A stretch of DNA of 24,260 nucleotides from a virus. Positions 13,740 through 20,861 of this stretch are shown here, piece after piece. A model generated the notes under the pieces. The model worked only from the letters and a program-made list of their open reading frames with translations. It searched no databases and was not told the origin of the DNA. The stretch covers positions 1-24,260 of the IMG/VR virus record IMGVR_UViG_3300047557_001771; one strand, given 5' to 3'. Position 1 is the first letter of the stretch. Every line of letters starts with the position of its first letter. Position numbers and translations under genes: made by a program.

Positions 13740-14429
13740 CTACGGCCTCGGGATGTGATACAGGAATGGGGCCAGCCTTTGCGTATGCTCAGCGGGCACA
13801 GCTTTGAACAGATCCCACAGCTCAGAATGAAACCGCTCGGCAATCAACTCATGCCATGCAGCGGGTAGTTTCGCCCCCGTCTTGGCTTTCAGTTTGAGAA
13901 GTTGCTTCACGCTATCCAGCATGACCATGTACCTCGCGCAGAACAGAGTCCCTGCTTGATCCTGTTTGTTTGTTCTACGGAAGTGAATGAGTTTGTTTGA
14001 GATGCGCTTTTCAACATCTCGCATGGATTCAAGTAATGGCACGAGTTCGGGTGCGGCGTTCTTCAAACGAGTGCGGAGTGTTTTTTCTGTGCGGTTTACT
14101 GCGCCTCGTATGCGGCGGGCGTTTACGCGTTCTTCGATCTTGAGCGGGTTCAGACCTTGGGTGACCAAGCGTTTGCGGTAAACCTCGGGGGATATATCAA
14201 CCGACTTGCGGCGCCTTGCGTTGTGGCAGTCGTTACAATGCTTGCCTTCGTATGTCAGGCGCTTTTGTGAGGTTGGGTTCTTTGTCCACGCTCTGGACTG
14301 CAGGATTGTGGCGCGCCGAGTGAAATCAGAAAGTGGACATTCGCGTTTGCACGCTGGGCACCGCTTGTATCCTTGCTTTGGCTTGGGTGCATCGTTGTTT
14401 AGAGCATCTAAATATTTCATGAATTTCAT
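13740..14429 (-). CDS. zinc-finger protein, 229 aa, unknown function
   Basis: The start is probably the ATG at 14429 (weak AGGA upstream); an ATG 9 bases later is also possible, and longer frames have no ribosome site. The N-terminal region has two Cys-x2-Cys pairs, C24/C27 (RCPACKREC) and C65/C68 (HCNDCHNARRRK), which resemble the zinc knuckles of phage HNH/endonuclease VII-like proteins, but no H-N-H triad is visible. A basic helical region follows (RGAVNRTEKTLRTRLKN), then a helical C-terminal part. It could bind DNA or RNA. It is encoded upstream of the amidoligase set, after a 350-base region with no gene. Confidence 0.6.
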   Translation of the reverse strand: MKFMKYLDALNNDAPKPKQGYKRCPACKRECPLSDFTRRATILQSRAWTKNPTSQKRLTYEGKHCNDCHNARRRKSVDISPEVYRKRLVTQGLNPLKIEERVNARRIRGAVNRTEKTLRTRLKNAAPELVPLLESMRDVEKRISNKLIHFRRTNKQDQAGTLFCARYMVMLDSVKQLLKLKAKTGAKLPAAWHELIAERFHSELWDLFKAVPAEHTQRLAPFLYHIPRP

Positions 14430-14718
14430 AGGTTGTGTCCTGTGTATCAAAAAATGTCCTAGCGATTGGACGCGCTGTAACCCTTGTGGAATAAGGCTTG
14501 AGGTCATGTGTAGCATACTAGTCCAGCAAAATAGAAAATACTAAACAAACAAAATAAAATTTTCTTTTTTTCTGAAAAAGTGTGTCCATATGTACACCTC
14601 TCTATAAATAAATACTTAATTTATAAAAAGATATATATAGTATGACGCAAAGTGGACGAAGCCAATACGGGCGCGGGTTTGAGCGCGTCCAAACGCTGGG
14701 ACAAAACGAGATAAGTGT

Positions 14719-14730
14719 GGACAAATGTCC
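14719..14730. promoter_or_regulatory. short palindrome GGACA-AA-TGTCC
   Basis: Five-base arms, 2-base centre, the same core as the family A palindromes but lacking the outer TTG/CAA. It lies beside the hairpin at 14733-14751. Confidence 0.4.
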
Positions 14731-14732
14731 GA

Positions 14733-14751
14733 GGGGGTAAAAAACACCCCC
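14733..14751. other. stem-loop GGGGGT-N7-ACCCCC
   Basis: Six-base perfect arms around an A-rich (plus strand) or T-rich (minus strand) loop. It lies 31 bases downstream of the 54-aa gene's stop in the transcription direction. No T-run follows the stem on either strand, so it is not a standard terminator. Confidence 0.35.
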
Positions 14752-14781
14752 TTCCTATAAACATACTAATGGGAAGCACAG

Positions 14782-14946
14782 TTAGTCTTGCGGTGCTGTG
14801 CGTTCGAGCCATGTGGTGAAAGCGTAGAGTTTGCGTTCATCGCGGCGTTTGCGTTCGGTCTTGAATCGCTGAGAAACCTTGCGCTCCCGCTTCTTGGCTT
14901 TAGTTGTGTCAAACAAACTAACAACATCTTTGTATGTCTTGCCCAT
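14782..14946 (-). CDS. small basic protein, 54 aa
   Basis: Starts at ATG 14946 with TTTAGGAGAAC upstream and ends with TAA at 14782-14784. The product is highly basic: TTKAKKRERKVSQRFKTERK and RRDERKLYAFTTWLERTAPQ. It has many Arg/Lys residues and no cysteine or obvious fold, suggesting nucleic-acid binding by charge. The palindrome TTTGGGAC...GTCCCAAA lies 25-48 bases before its start. It is too short for a standard length cut-off, but the ribosome site and the leader support it. Function unknown; an early host-takeover peptide is a guess. Confidence 0.6.
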   Translation of the reverse strand: MGKTYKDVVSLFDTTKAKKRERKVSQRFKTERKRRDERKLYAFTTWLERTAPQD

Positions 14947-14970
14947 GATGTTCTCCTAAATATGTTGGTG

Positions 14971-14994
14971 AGTTTGGGACAGGCGTCCCAAACT
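14971..14994. promoter_or_regulatory. palindrome AGTTTGGGAC-AGGC-GTCCCAAACT (family A)
   Basis: Ten-base perfect arms around AGGC. It lies between the stop of the 136-aa gene (14998) and the start of the 54-aa gene (14946). As RNA it would be a 10-base stem with a 4-base loop. No T-run follows, so it is not a normal terminator. Confidence 0.6.
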
Positions 14995-14997
14995 TGT

Positions 14998-15408
14998 TTA
15001 CTCGATACCAGCAAGTTTGCGAAACTTCGCACGCTCCGCATTACTAAGTTTGTCGTATGCCTGCACCAACTTATCAACGGCAGACAACACCTCAGCCTTG
15101 TTGCGTGCTCCGCCTCGCTTATCCTTGACACCGATGAATGGTGCAATGACGCGGTTCCATTGTTTCGTAGCCGCCTCATGCCTGTTCGCGCTCGTGATGT
15201 CCTTAGCATCTTTGTAGAAACGATAAGCCCCTGTCTCTAACATCTCAGCATGAGCGTGATAGCACTCCGAATGTTCCTCGGCTAAGTCTGCAACGATGCT
15301 CGCAGGCAACTTACCCCGCACGAGATGTTTCTGTATCTCGTTACGCATATCGTATCCAGCGCGCAGGAAGTTGCGGTAAGCCAAACGAATGGATGATTTT
15401 GCTTTCAT
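14998..15408 (-). CDS. hypothetical protein, 136 aa
   Basis: The ATG at 15408 has AAGGAGAATC upstream. The product is mostly helical with a basic N terminus (MKAKSSIRLAYRNFLRAGYD), a His/Glu-rich middle (EEHSECYHAHAEMLETGAY) and a charged C-terminal helix (KLVQAYDKLSNAERAKFRKL). The histidine/cysteine cluster might bind a metal, though no standard pattern appears. It lies near the front of the early operon, between the two very small genes. I do not recognise the family. Confidence 0.65.
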   Translation of the reverse strand: MKAKSSIRLAYRNFLRAGYDMRNEIQKHLVRGKLPASIVADLAEEHSECYHAHAEMLETGAYRFYKDAKDITSANRHEAATKQWNRVIAPFIGVKDKRGGARNKAEVLSAVDKLVQAYDKLSNAERAKFRKLAGIE

Positions 15409-15442
15409 GTTTGATTCTCCTTAGTTTGTTTGTGATAAGTAA

Positions 15443-15562
15443 TTACTTCGAGATGATGCGATACGCAGGTTGCTTGCGATACAGCAGGAAATAGATCCTT
15501 TGGTAAGACATCACTTCTTCAAGGCTTGAAAAATACAAATCATTGCAGATGGCTTTGAACAT
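15443..15562 (-). CDS. 39-aa protein, first early gene
   Basis: ATG at 15562 with a strong AAGGAGAAG site; stop TAA at 15443-15445. The product is MFKAICNDLYFSSLEEVMSY followed by a basic, aromatic stretch (QRIYFLLYRKQPAYRIISK). It is the first open frame downstream of the control region and follows the leader terminator and a palindrome (15583-15602). Its size is typical of phage early peptides, though this is context only. No homology recognised. Confidence 0.55.
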   Translation of the reverse strand: MFKAICNDLYFSSLEEVMSYQRIYFLLYRKQPAYRIISK

Positions 15563-15582
15563 GATTACTTCTCCTTAGTTTG

Positions 15583-15602
15583 TTTGAGACAGATGTCCCA
15601 AA
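15583..15602. promoter_or_regulatory. palindrome TTTGAGACA-GA-TGTCCCAAA (family A)
   Basis: Nine-base arms, one base off perfect, with the GA centre. On the minus-strand RNA that base becomes a G-U pair, so an RNA hairpin of nine pairs can form. It lies 21 bases before the 39-aa gene's ATG and just after the minus-strand terminator's T-run. Confidence 0.55.
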
Positions 15603-15604
15603 TG

Positions 15605-15628
15605 AAAAAGCCGAGCAAGCGGCTCGGC
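15605..15628 (-). terminator. intrinsic terminator in the early leader
   Basis: Minus strand: GCCGAGC-CGCTT-GCTCGGC followed by TTTTT. The stem is 7 G+C-rich pairs (15610-15628), the T-run is 15605-15609. It lies downstream of both minus promoters and upstream of the first early gene, so it may act as an attenuator. A second stem (GGTTGGCA...TGCCAGCC, one mismatch, 15637-15656) precedes it. Confidence 0.7.
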
Positions 15629-15665
15629 ATCGCAACGGCTGGCAACCCTGCCAACCGATACATCT

Positions 15666-15674
15666 ATTATAGCA
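15666..15674 (-). promoter_or_regulatory. extended -10 promoter (TGCTATAAT) on the minus strand
   Basis: TG-C-TATAAT is a perfect extended -10. The 17-base-upstream hexamer (GGCATA) is poor, which an extended -10 can tolerate. Transcription would start near 15659 and run directly into the two hairpins and the terminator. Confidence 0.5.
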
Positions 15675-15875
15675 TTAACATTAGTTGCTATGCCTTTTGC
15701 CAACCTTGTGACCCCACCATACCCCGACCCCCCAAACAATGTAGCAATGTGGCGACGGCGCAAGATCACTATTCCTCAGCCACACAGCAACTTTTGTAAA
15801 AGGCCAGTAAAACTTACCCCACCCCCTTCGCCGCGCATAAATAAAGCAAAGGAGGACGCAAAAGTGCTAAAAATT

Positions 15876-15904
15876 TCTATAAAAATTAAAGTAGATTTTG
15901 TCAA
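15876..15904 (-). promoter_or_regulatory. main early promoter (TTGACA-17-TATAGA)
   Basis: Minus strand: TTGACA (15899-15904), 17-base spacer, TATAGA (15876-15881). The -35 is exact and the -10 matches 4 of 6. The start would be near 15869, giving a ~300-base leader before the 39-aa gene. The -35 is inside the palindrome 15898-15915. Confidence 0.65.
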
Positions 15905-15915
15905 ACTTTTGACAA
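15898..15915. promoter_or_regulatory. operator TTGTCAAA-CT-TTTGACAA (family B)
   Basis: Perfect 8-base arms with a 2-base centre, overlapping the -35 of the early promoter. The same pattern lies on the MoxR/VWA promoter (9566-9581). A protein bound here would block RNA polymerase. Confidence 0.65.
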
Positions 15916-15931
15916 TGCTGTTGGCGTAGGC

Positions 15932-15966
15932 AAAAAAATCCCCCATTGGGGAGGCCGCTGGGGGAT
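15932..15966 (-). terminator. intrinsic terminator upstream of the early promoter
   Basis: Minus strand: ATCCCCC, 15-base loop, GGGGGAT, then a T-run (7 T counting the last stem base). A shorter inner CCCC-ATT-GGGG stem is also possible. It would stop minus-strand transcripts arriving from the right, insulating the early promoter from antisense reads of the late arm. Confidence 0.6.
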
Positions 15967-16087
15967 CAAGGCTGAAAAAGCCAGCATATAAAGGAGATGC
16001 AAAAGTCCTCCCCTTGCAGGAAAGACAAAAGCAAGTATACACTCCGCACAACTGAGCGCAAGCTCTGCTTACGGGGACAGACCCGCG

Positions 16088-16717
16088 ATGTTAGAACATT
16101 TACATGAAATAGATTTTGAGCCGGAGGTGCTGGATGCACCAGACGAAGGCTTTGTGCCTTTGAAAAAAGTATCCGCGCCGAATCTATTACAAGCACAGGT
16201 AAATACTGCCGACTGGTTAAAAGAACTTGGCGCAGAAGATGATGCGGCTGTGGAGCAGGAGGCACAAACTGCCGCAGCCCGTAATGCGTTTGCTGCTGTA
16301 ACAACAGGAGCGCCAGATCCAAAGACAGCGTTATTGAATCTGAAGGTGCCCGAGGCCGTTCGCAAGACGGTGGCAATGCTGACTGCGTATGACTGGGAGT
16401 TTGTTTCGCAAGCCAAAGAGATACGCGGCAAAGCTGTGGCACAGCTTGTGGATGAGATGGATCACCCTGATGCCCGCATTAGGCTAAAAGCAATTGAGCT
16501 GATTGGTAAAGTAAACGGTATCGACATGTTTACTGAGCGGGTAACGGTCAAGAAAGAAGAGTTGGCCGACGAAGAACTGGATAAACGGATTAAAGAAAAG
16601 CTTGCGCAGCTACAGAACACGGTGGATGCAGAAGCCAAAGCCCGCGAAGAACGTAATAAAGACGCCGAAGATGTGGAAGTAGCTGAGCCAGAGAGCAAAG
16701 ATGCAGCGGCTGAGTGA
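16088..16717 (+). CDS. terminase small subunit
   Basis: The first gene of the late arm, directly before and overlapping the large terminase gene (17 bases). The 209-aa product has an acidic, disordered N terminus, a helical core (VPEAVRKTVAMLTAYDWEFV, about 88-107, then KAVAQLVDEM, RIRLKAIELI) and a long charged C-terminal helix (ELDKRIKEKLAQLQN, with an acidic tail). This layout fits phage small terminases that bind DNA ends as oligomers and recruit the large subunit. The start has only a weak GGGG site, but no better in-frame start exists. Assignment is partly from position. Confidence 0.75.
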   Translation: MLEHLHEIDFEPEVLDAPDEGFVPLKKVSAPNLLQAQVNTADWLKELGAEDDAAVEQEAQTAAARNAFAAVTTGAPDPKTALLNLKVPEAVRKTVAMLTAYDWEFVSQAKEIRGKAVAQLVDEMDHPDARIRLKAIELIGKVNGIDMFTERVTVKKEELADEELDKRIKEKLAQLQNTVDAEAKAREERNKDAEDVEVAEPESKDAAAE

Positions 16718-18218
16718 CGCAGAGATAGCTGCGCTCTTAAAAACAATGACTCCGCAGGAGAAGCTGGAGTTTTTGGAGGAGCTTGAAGAGCAAGAACGGC
16801 GGATGAAGCTTAAAAAAGCGCAGACTTCAATGATTTCGTTTGCGCATGAGATCTACCCAGGCTTCAAAGAAGGCGCGCATCACAGGAAACTGGCGCAAAT
16901 ATTTAAAGATGTGGCGGACGGTAAGAAGAAAAGGGTGATTATCAACATCGCCCCCCGTATGGGTAAGTCGGAATTTAGTTCTTATATGTTTCCGGCGTGG
17001 TTTTTGGGGCAGTACCCGGACAAAAAGATTATTATGGCAACGCACACTGCCGGTCTTTCCGAAGATTTTGGTAGGCGAGTGCGAAATTTGATTGATTCAG
17101 ATGAATATAAAGCAGTTTTTCCAGGTACTGTGGTCGCAGATGATCAAAAAGCTGCGGGAAAATGGTCTACCTCTGCTGGTGGTCAGTACTATGCTGTTGG
17201 CGTTGGTGGTGCTCTTGCTGGCCGTGGCGCCGATTTATTCGTTATTGACGACCCACACTCAGAACAGGACATTAAAGCTAATAGCCGAGCTACATTTGAC
17301 AACGCTTGGTCATGGTTTCAAACAGGTCCGCTCCAACGATTGATGCCGGGCGGTGCGATTCTGGTCATTATGACCAGATGGTCGCTGGTTGACCTTACAG
17401 GACGGCTGCTTCAGTACCAAATTCGTAACCCAGACGCAGATCCGTGGGAAATAGTAGAGTTGCCAGCCATACTGCACGAGAACACGGACAACGAGAAGTC
17501 ATTATGGCCCGAGCAGTGGCCTTTGGACCAGCTAAAACAGAAACGCGCAGCCATTGATGCTCGGTATTGGAACGCCCAGTACATGCAGCAGCCGACATTG
17601 GACTCGGCGGCGTTTATTAAAAGAACACACTGGCGCTTGTGGGACAAAGATGACCCACCGCGTTGCGAGTTTGTCATTCAGAGCTGGGATACGGCGCATG
17701 AAACCAAGACTTCATCAGACTATACGGCCTGCACCACATGGGGCGTTTGGTATAACGAGGAAGAAGGCGACAGGCCAAGCATTATTTTGTTAGATGCTTT
17801 TAAAGATCGGATGGAGTTTCCAGAACTGAAGGAAGTGGCGTTAAAGCAGTACAAGGAGTGGAAGCCAGATTCGTTTCTGGTGGAGAAAAAAGCGGCTGGT
17901 GCACCGCTTGTGCAGGAGCTGCGACGCATGGGCATACCGGTGGACGAGTTTACCCCCACCAGAGGTAACGACAAGATTGCTCGGGTTAATGCGATTAGTG
18001 ATCTGTTTGCTTCAGGCACGGTGTGGGCACCAGATAGACGGTGGGCTAAGGATGTGATTGAAGAGGTCGTGGCGTTTCCTGTTGGGGAGCATGACGACTA
18101 TGTAGATACGATGACGCAGGCGCTGTTGCGGTTTAGGAATGGGGGGTTTATTACGCTGCCCTCTGATGAACCAGACGAACCCGTGTTCTGGCGAAGCCGT
18201 AAGGCTGCTTACTATTAA
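16701..18218 (+). CDS. terL: terminase large subunit (packaging ATPase/nuclease)
   Basis: A 505-aa packaging motor. N-terminal ATPase: Walker A-like APRMGKS (84-90), Walker B LFVIDDPHSE (D183, D184) and coupling TRW (225-227). C-terminal RNase H-like nuclease: QSWDTAHE (D330), FLVEKKAAG (E395) and HDDYVDT (D466/D469), all metal-binding acidic residues. The length and layout fit the T4 gp17-like large subunits (TIGR01630-type nuclease part). It cuts concatemeric DNA and pumps it through the portal. The N-terminal ~45 residues form a charged helix likely to contact the small subunit. Confidence 0.95.
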   Translation: MQRLSDAEIAALLKTMTPQEKLEFLEELEEQERRMKLKKAQTSMISFAHEIYPGFKEGAHHRKLAQIFKDVADGKKKRVIINIAPRMGKSEFSSYMFPAWFLGQYPDKKIIMATHTAGLSEDFGRRVRNLIDSDEYKAVFPGTVVADDQKAAGKWSTSAGGQYYAVGVGGALAGRGADLFVIDDPHSEQDIKANSRATFDNAWSWFQTGPLQRLMPGGAILVIMTRWSLVDLTGRLLQYQIRNPDADPWEIVELPAILHENTDNEKSLWPEQWPLDQLKQKRAAIDARYWNAQYMQQPTLDSAAFIKRTHWRLWDKDDPPRCEFVIQSWDTAHETKTSSDYTACTTWGVWYNEEEGDRPSIILLDAFKDRMEFPELKEVALKQYKEWKPDSFLVEKKAAGAPLVQELRRMGIPVDEFTPTRGNDKIARVNAISDLFASGTVWAPDRRWAKDVIEEVVAFPVGEHDDYVDTMTQALLRFRNGGFITLPSDEPDEPVFWRSRKAAYY

Positions 18219-18227
18219 GGAAAAATC

Positions 18228-20660
18228 ATGGCATTTGACAAAGCACTAACTCGCGCGCCTATGGGCATCATGCAAGAAGCCGAACTCATGGAAGGCCCGG
18301 AGCTTGAGATTGAGGTTGTGGACCCAGAGGCGGTAAACGTTAGCCTTGATGGTGAAGAGATTCTGAGTATTGAAGAAGATGAGCAGGAAGAAGATTTCTA
18401 TAAAAATCTTGCAGAGGACATGGAAGAAGCAGCGCTACAGTCAATGGGTAGCGATTTGGCAGAAGACATAGGCAGCGATCTCAACAGCCGTAAAGATTGG
18501 GAAGATACATATAAAGAAGGCATTACGCTGCTGGGCTTGAAGTATGAAGAGCGCACGGAGCCGTGGAACGGCGCGTGTGGTGTGTTCCATCCGATGATTA
18601 CCGAAGCCGTGGTGCGTTTCCAGTCAGAGACAATCATGGAGACCTTTCCTGCACAGGGACCGGTTAAGACAAAGATTGTTGGCAAAGATACGCGGGAAAA
18701 GGAAGAAGCAGCCCAGCGTGTTAAGGAGGACATGAACTACGAGCTGACGGAAGTCATGACCGAGTTCAGAACCGAGCATGAGCGGATGTTGTGGAATCTG
18801 CCAGCTACTGGCTCAGCATTTAAAAAGGTGTATTACGATCCCGGCATGCAGCGCCAGATGTCCATATTTGTGCCCGCTGAAGATGTGATCATTTCCTATG
18901 GCGCTGCCAGTATTGAGACAGCCGAGCGTGTAACGCACCGGATGTATAAAACCAAAAACGAAATTCGCAAGCTGCAGGTGGCAGGCTTTTACCGCGACAT
19001 CGACATTGGTGATCCGCCCAAGATTAAGAATGAACTGCAGGAACGTAAAGATAAAGAGACTGGGTTTAACAGTCTAAATGATGACCGTTACGTGCTGTAT
19101 GAGATTCAGGTCAACTTGGACTTGGATGGGCATGAAGATAAAGAAGATGGCAAACCTACCGGGATTGCCCTGCCATACATTGTCACAATTTTAGGTGGTA
19201 GTAATGATGTGCTGGCGATTCGCCGTAATTTCTACGAAGACGACGAAACAAAAGAAAAGCGCAACCACTTCGTACACTATATCTATATCCCAGGCTTTGG
19301 CATTTACGGCTTTGGTTTGTTTCACCTGATTGGTGGGTTTGCTCGATCTGCCACCTCCATCATCCGCCAGTTGGTTGATGCGGGAACTCTTTCTAATTTG
19401 CCTGGTGGCCTAAAAGCTCGTGGCCTGCGGATCAAGGGTGACGATACGCCTATTGCCCCGGGTGAGTTCAGGGATGTGGATGTTAGTTCCGGTGCGATTC
19501 GGGACAACATACTGCCCCTGCCTTATAAAGAGCCAAGCCAGACGCTCTATAACTTACTGAATACCATCGTAGAAGAAGGTCGTCGGTTTGCCGCTACGGC
19601 AGATATGAAGATCTCAGATATGTCCGCACAGGCTCCGGTTGGCACTACGCTGGCGTTGCTTGAGCGGATGTTGAAGGTGATGTCGGCAGTTCAGGCTCGT
19701 GTGCACTACGCGTTTAAGCAGGAGTTGAAACTGCTGGCTGCGATCATCCGTGATTACACCGATGAAACCTACGACTATGAACCCGAGACAGCTACACCTC
19801 GGGCGAAGAAGTCAGATTACGACATGGTGGAGGTTATTCCCGTGTCTGATCCCAACGCTGCAACAATGTCGCAGCGGGTTGTCCAGTATCAGGCAGTAAT
19901 TCAGTTGGCTCAAGCTGCACCACAGATCTACGACCTCCCGGCGCTGCATCGTCAGATGCTGGAAGTTCTGGGTATTAAAAATGCAGCCAAACTGGTGCCG
20001 ATTGAAGATGACCGGAAACCTCGTGATCCTGTATCAGAAAACATGGATGCGCTTAATGGCAAACCGCTTAAAGCCTTTATGTATCAGGACCACGATGCGC
20101 ACATGCAAGTTCACATGGCGTTTATGCAGGACCCCATGATGCAGCAAACAGTTGGACAAAACCCAATGGCCCAGCAAATTCAAGCCGCCATGCAGGCGCA
20201 TATTGCCCAGCACCTTGGATTTAAATATCGCCAGCAGATTGAAGAACAACTGGGTATGCCTTTGCCAATTGGAGAAGAAGAAGACGAAATTCCAGAGCAG
20301 CTCGAAGTGCAGATTTCTCGTTTGGTTGCTGAAGCTTCCAAGCGCGTACTTATTGACAGCCAGCAGAAAGCTCAGGCAATCCAAGCCATGCAGCAGATGC
20401 AGGACCCGGTTGTCCAGATGCAGCAGCAAGAACTCCAGATTCGAGACAAAGAGGCTAATGCCAAAGTTCAGAAAGTTATGCTGGACGCAGAAGCCAAGGC
20501 AAAAGAACTGGCGCTCAGAGAGCAGGAGCTTGCGCAGCGTGCTGCACAGGCCGATGAAGAACTGCGGTTAAAAGCAGAAACCGAGGGTTTGAAACTCGGT
20601 GCAAATATTGCCAAAGACCGCATGATGGCAAATAAGCCCAACCCACCTAAAAGGAGCTAA
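18228..20660 (+). CDS. portal protein
   Basis: An 810-aa protein right after terL, with a good AAGGA site at 18228. The N terminus is acidic (DGEEILSIEEDEQEEDFYK). Around residues 80-150 it has EDIGSDLNSRKDWEDTYKEG and EPWNGACGVFHPMITEAVV, motifs I associate with P22-like portals of uncultured phages. The C-terminal ~110 residues are Gln/Met-rich, then a coiled coil (QELQIRDKEANAKVQKVMLD) with a basic end. Size is close to the P22 portal (725 aa), longer than siphoviral portals. It forms the dodecameric ring at one capsid vertex, through which DNA passes. Confidence 0.85.
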   Translation: MAFDKALTRAPMGIMQEAELMEGPELEIEVVDPEAVNVSLDGEEILSIEEDEQEEDFYKNLAEDMEEAALQSMGSDLAEDIGSDLNSRKDWEDTYKEGITLLGLKYEERTEPWNGACGVFHPMITEAVVRFQSETIMETFPAQGPVKTKIVGKDTREKEEAAQRVKEDMNYELTEVMTEFRTEHERMLWNLPATGSAFKKVYYDPGMQRQMSIFVPAEDVIISYGAASIETAERVTHRMYKTKNEIRKLQVAGFYRDIDIGDPPKIKNELQERKDKETGFNSLNDDRYVLYEIQVNLDLDGHEDKEDGKPTGIALPYIVTILGGSNDVLAIRRNFYEDDETKEKRNHFVHYIYIPGFGIYGFGLFHLIGGFARSATSIIRQLVDAGTLSNLPGGLKARGLRIKGDDTPIAPGEFRDVDVSSGAIRDNILPLPYKEPSQTLYNLLNTIVEEGRRFAATADMKISDMSAQAPVGTTLALLERMLKVMSAVQARVHYAFKQELKLLAAIIRDYTDETYDYEPETATPRAKKSDYDMVEVIPVSDPNAATMSQRVVQYQAVIQLAQAAPQIYDLPALHRQMLEVLGIKNAAKLVPIEDDRKPRDPVSENMDALNGKPLKAFMYQDHDAHMQVHMAFMQDPMMQQTVGQNPMAQQIQAAMQAHIAQHLGFKYRQQIEEQLGMPLPIGEEEDEIPEQLEVQISRLVAEASKRVLIDSQQKAQAIQAMQQMQDPVVQMQQQELQIRDKEANAKVQKVMLDAEAKAKELALREQELAQRAAQADEELRLKAETEGLKLGANIAKDRMMANKPNPPKRS

Positions 20661-20666
20661 ATCTAA

Positions 20667-20861
20667 GTGATAAATACCTTCGTAGAAGTTCTACGCAAAA
20701 AAATCCGCGAGGATATGAACAACTACGCCGACGATTTGGCAGGCGGCGTATGCAAAAGTTTTGAGGAGTACCAAAAGCTCTGTGGCGTCATTCAAGGGTT
20801 GGCGATGGCAGAGGCCCATTTATTATCCCTTGCTAAGAAAGTAGAGGAATCTGATGAGTGA
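20667..20861 (+). CDS. small hypothetical head-operon protein, 64 aa
   Basis: GTG start with AAGGAG 10 bases earlier; stop overlaps the GroES-like gene. Helical: VEVLRKKIREDMNNYADDLA, then YQKLCGVIQGLAMAEAHLLS. This short helix-rich layout is common for phage proteins between portal and scaffold, but no function is established. Confidence 0.55.
   Translation: MINTFVEVLRKKIREDMNNYADDLAGGVCKSFEEYQKLCGVIQGLAMAEAHLLSLAKKVEESDE

Larger units (their letters stand above)
14430..14781. other. 352-base AT-rich non-coding region with GTCC/GGAC repeats
   Basis: No credible gene on either strand. The middle (about 14520-14640) is very AT-rich, with TATATATA and A/T runs. Nine GTCC or GGAC tetramers lie between 14456 and 14730, at 14456, 14468, 14521, 14584, 14654, 14687, 14699, 14719 and 14727. 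A GTGTCCATATGTACAC near-palindrome is at 14582-14597. These suggest repeated protein-binding sites, and the mix of direct sites with AT-rich DNA is compatible with a replication origin or a regulatory region. No clear promoter with both elements was found here. Confidence 0.45.

Noticed and set aside
14621-14764. Minus-strand frame of up to 63 aa across the AT-rich region
   Set aside because: It has no ribosome site, runs through the TATATATA segment and overlaps the 54-aa gene in its longer form.
15575-15769. 64-aa minus-strand frame in the control region
   Set aside because: It uses a GTG start, overlaps the terminator and both hairpins, and its composition (many Arg/Gly, no clear structure) fits a non-coding leader.
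15909-15940. Plus-strand TTGACA in the control region as a late promoter
   Set aside because: At 17 bases downstream there is only an A-run, with no usable -10.
16012-16042. TTGCAG-16-TATACA as a plus-strand late promoter
   Set aside because: The -35 matches only half of consensus and the -10 is weak; too little to list as a feature, although late transcription must start near here or outside.
15997-16107. 36-aa plus-strand frame starting at an AAAGGAGATG
   Set aside because: The ribosome site touches the ATG with no spacing, the product is low-quality, and it overlaps the terminase small subunit start in another frame.
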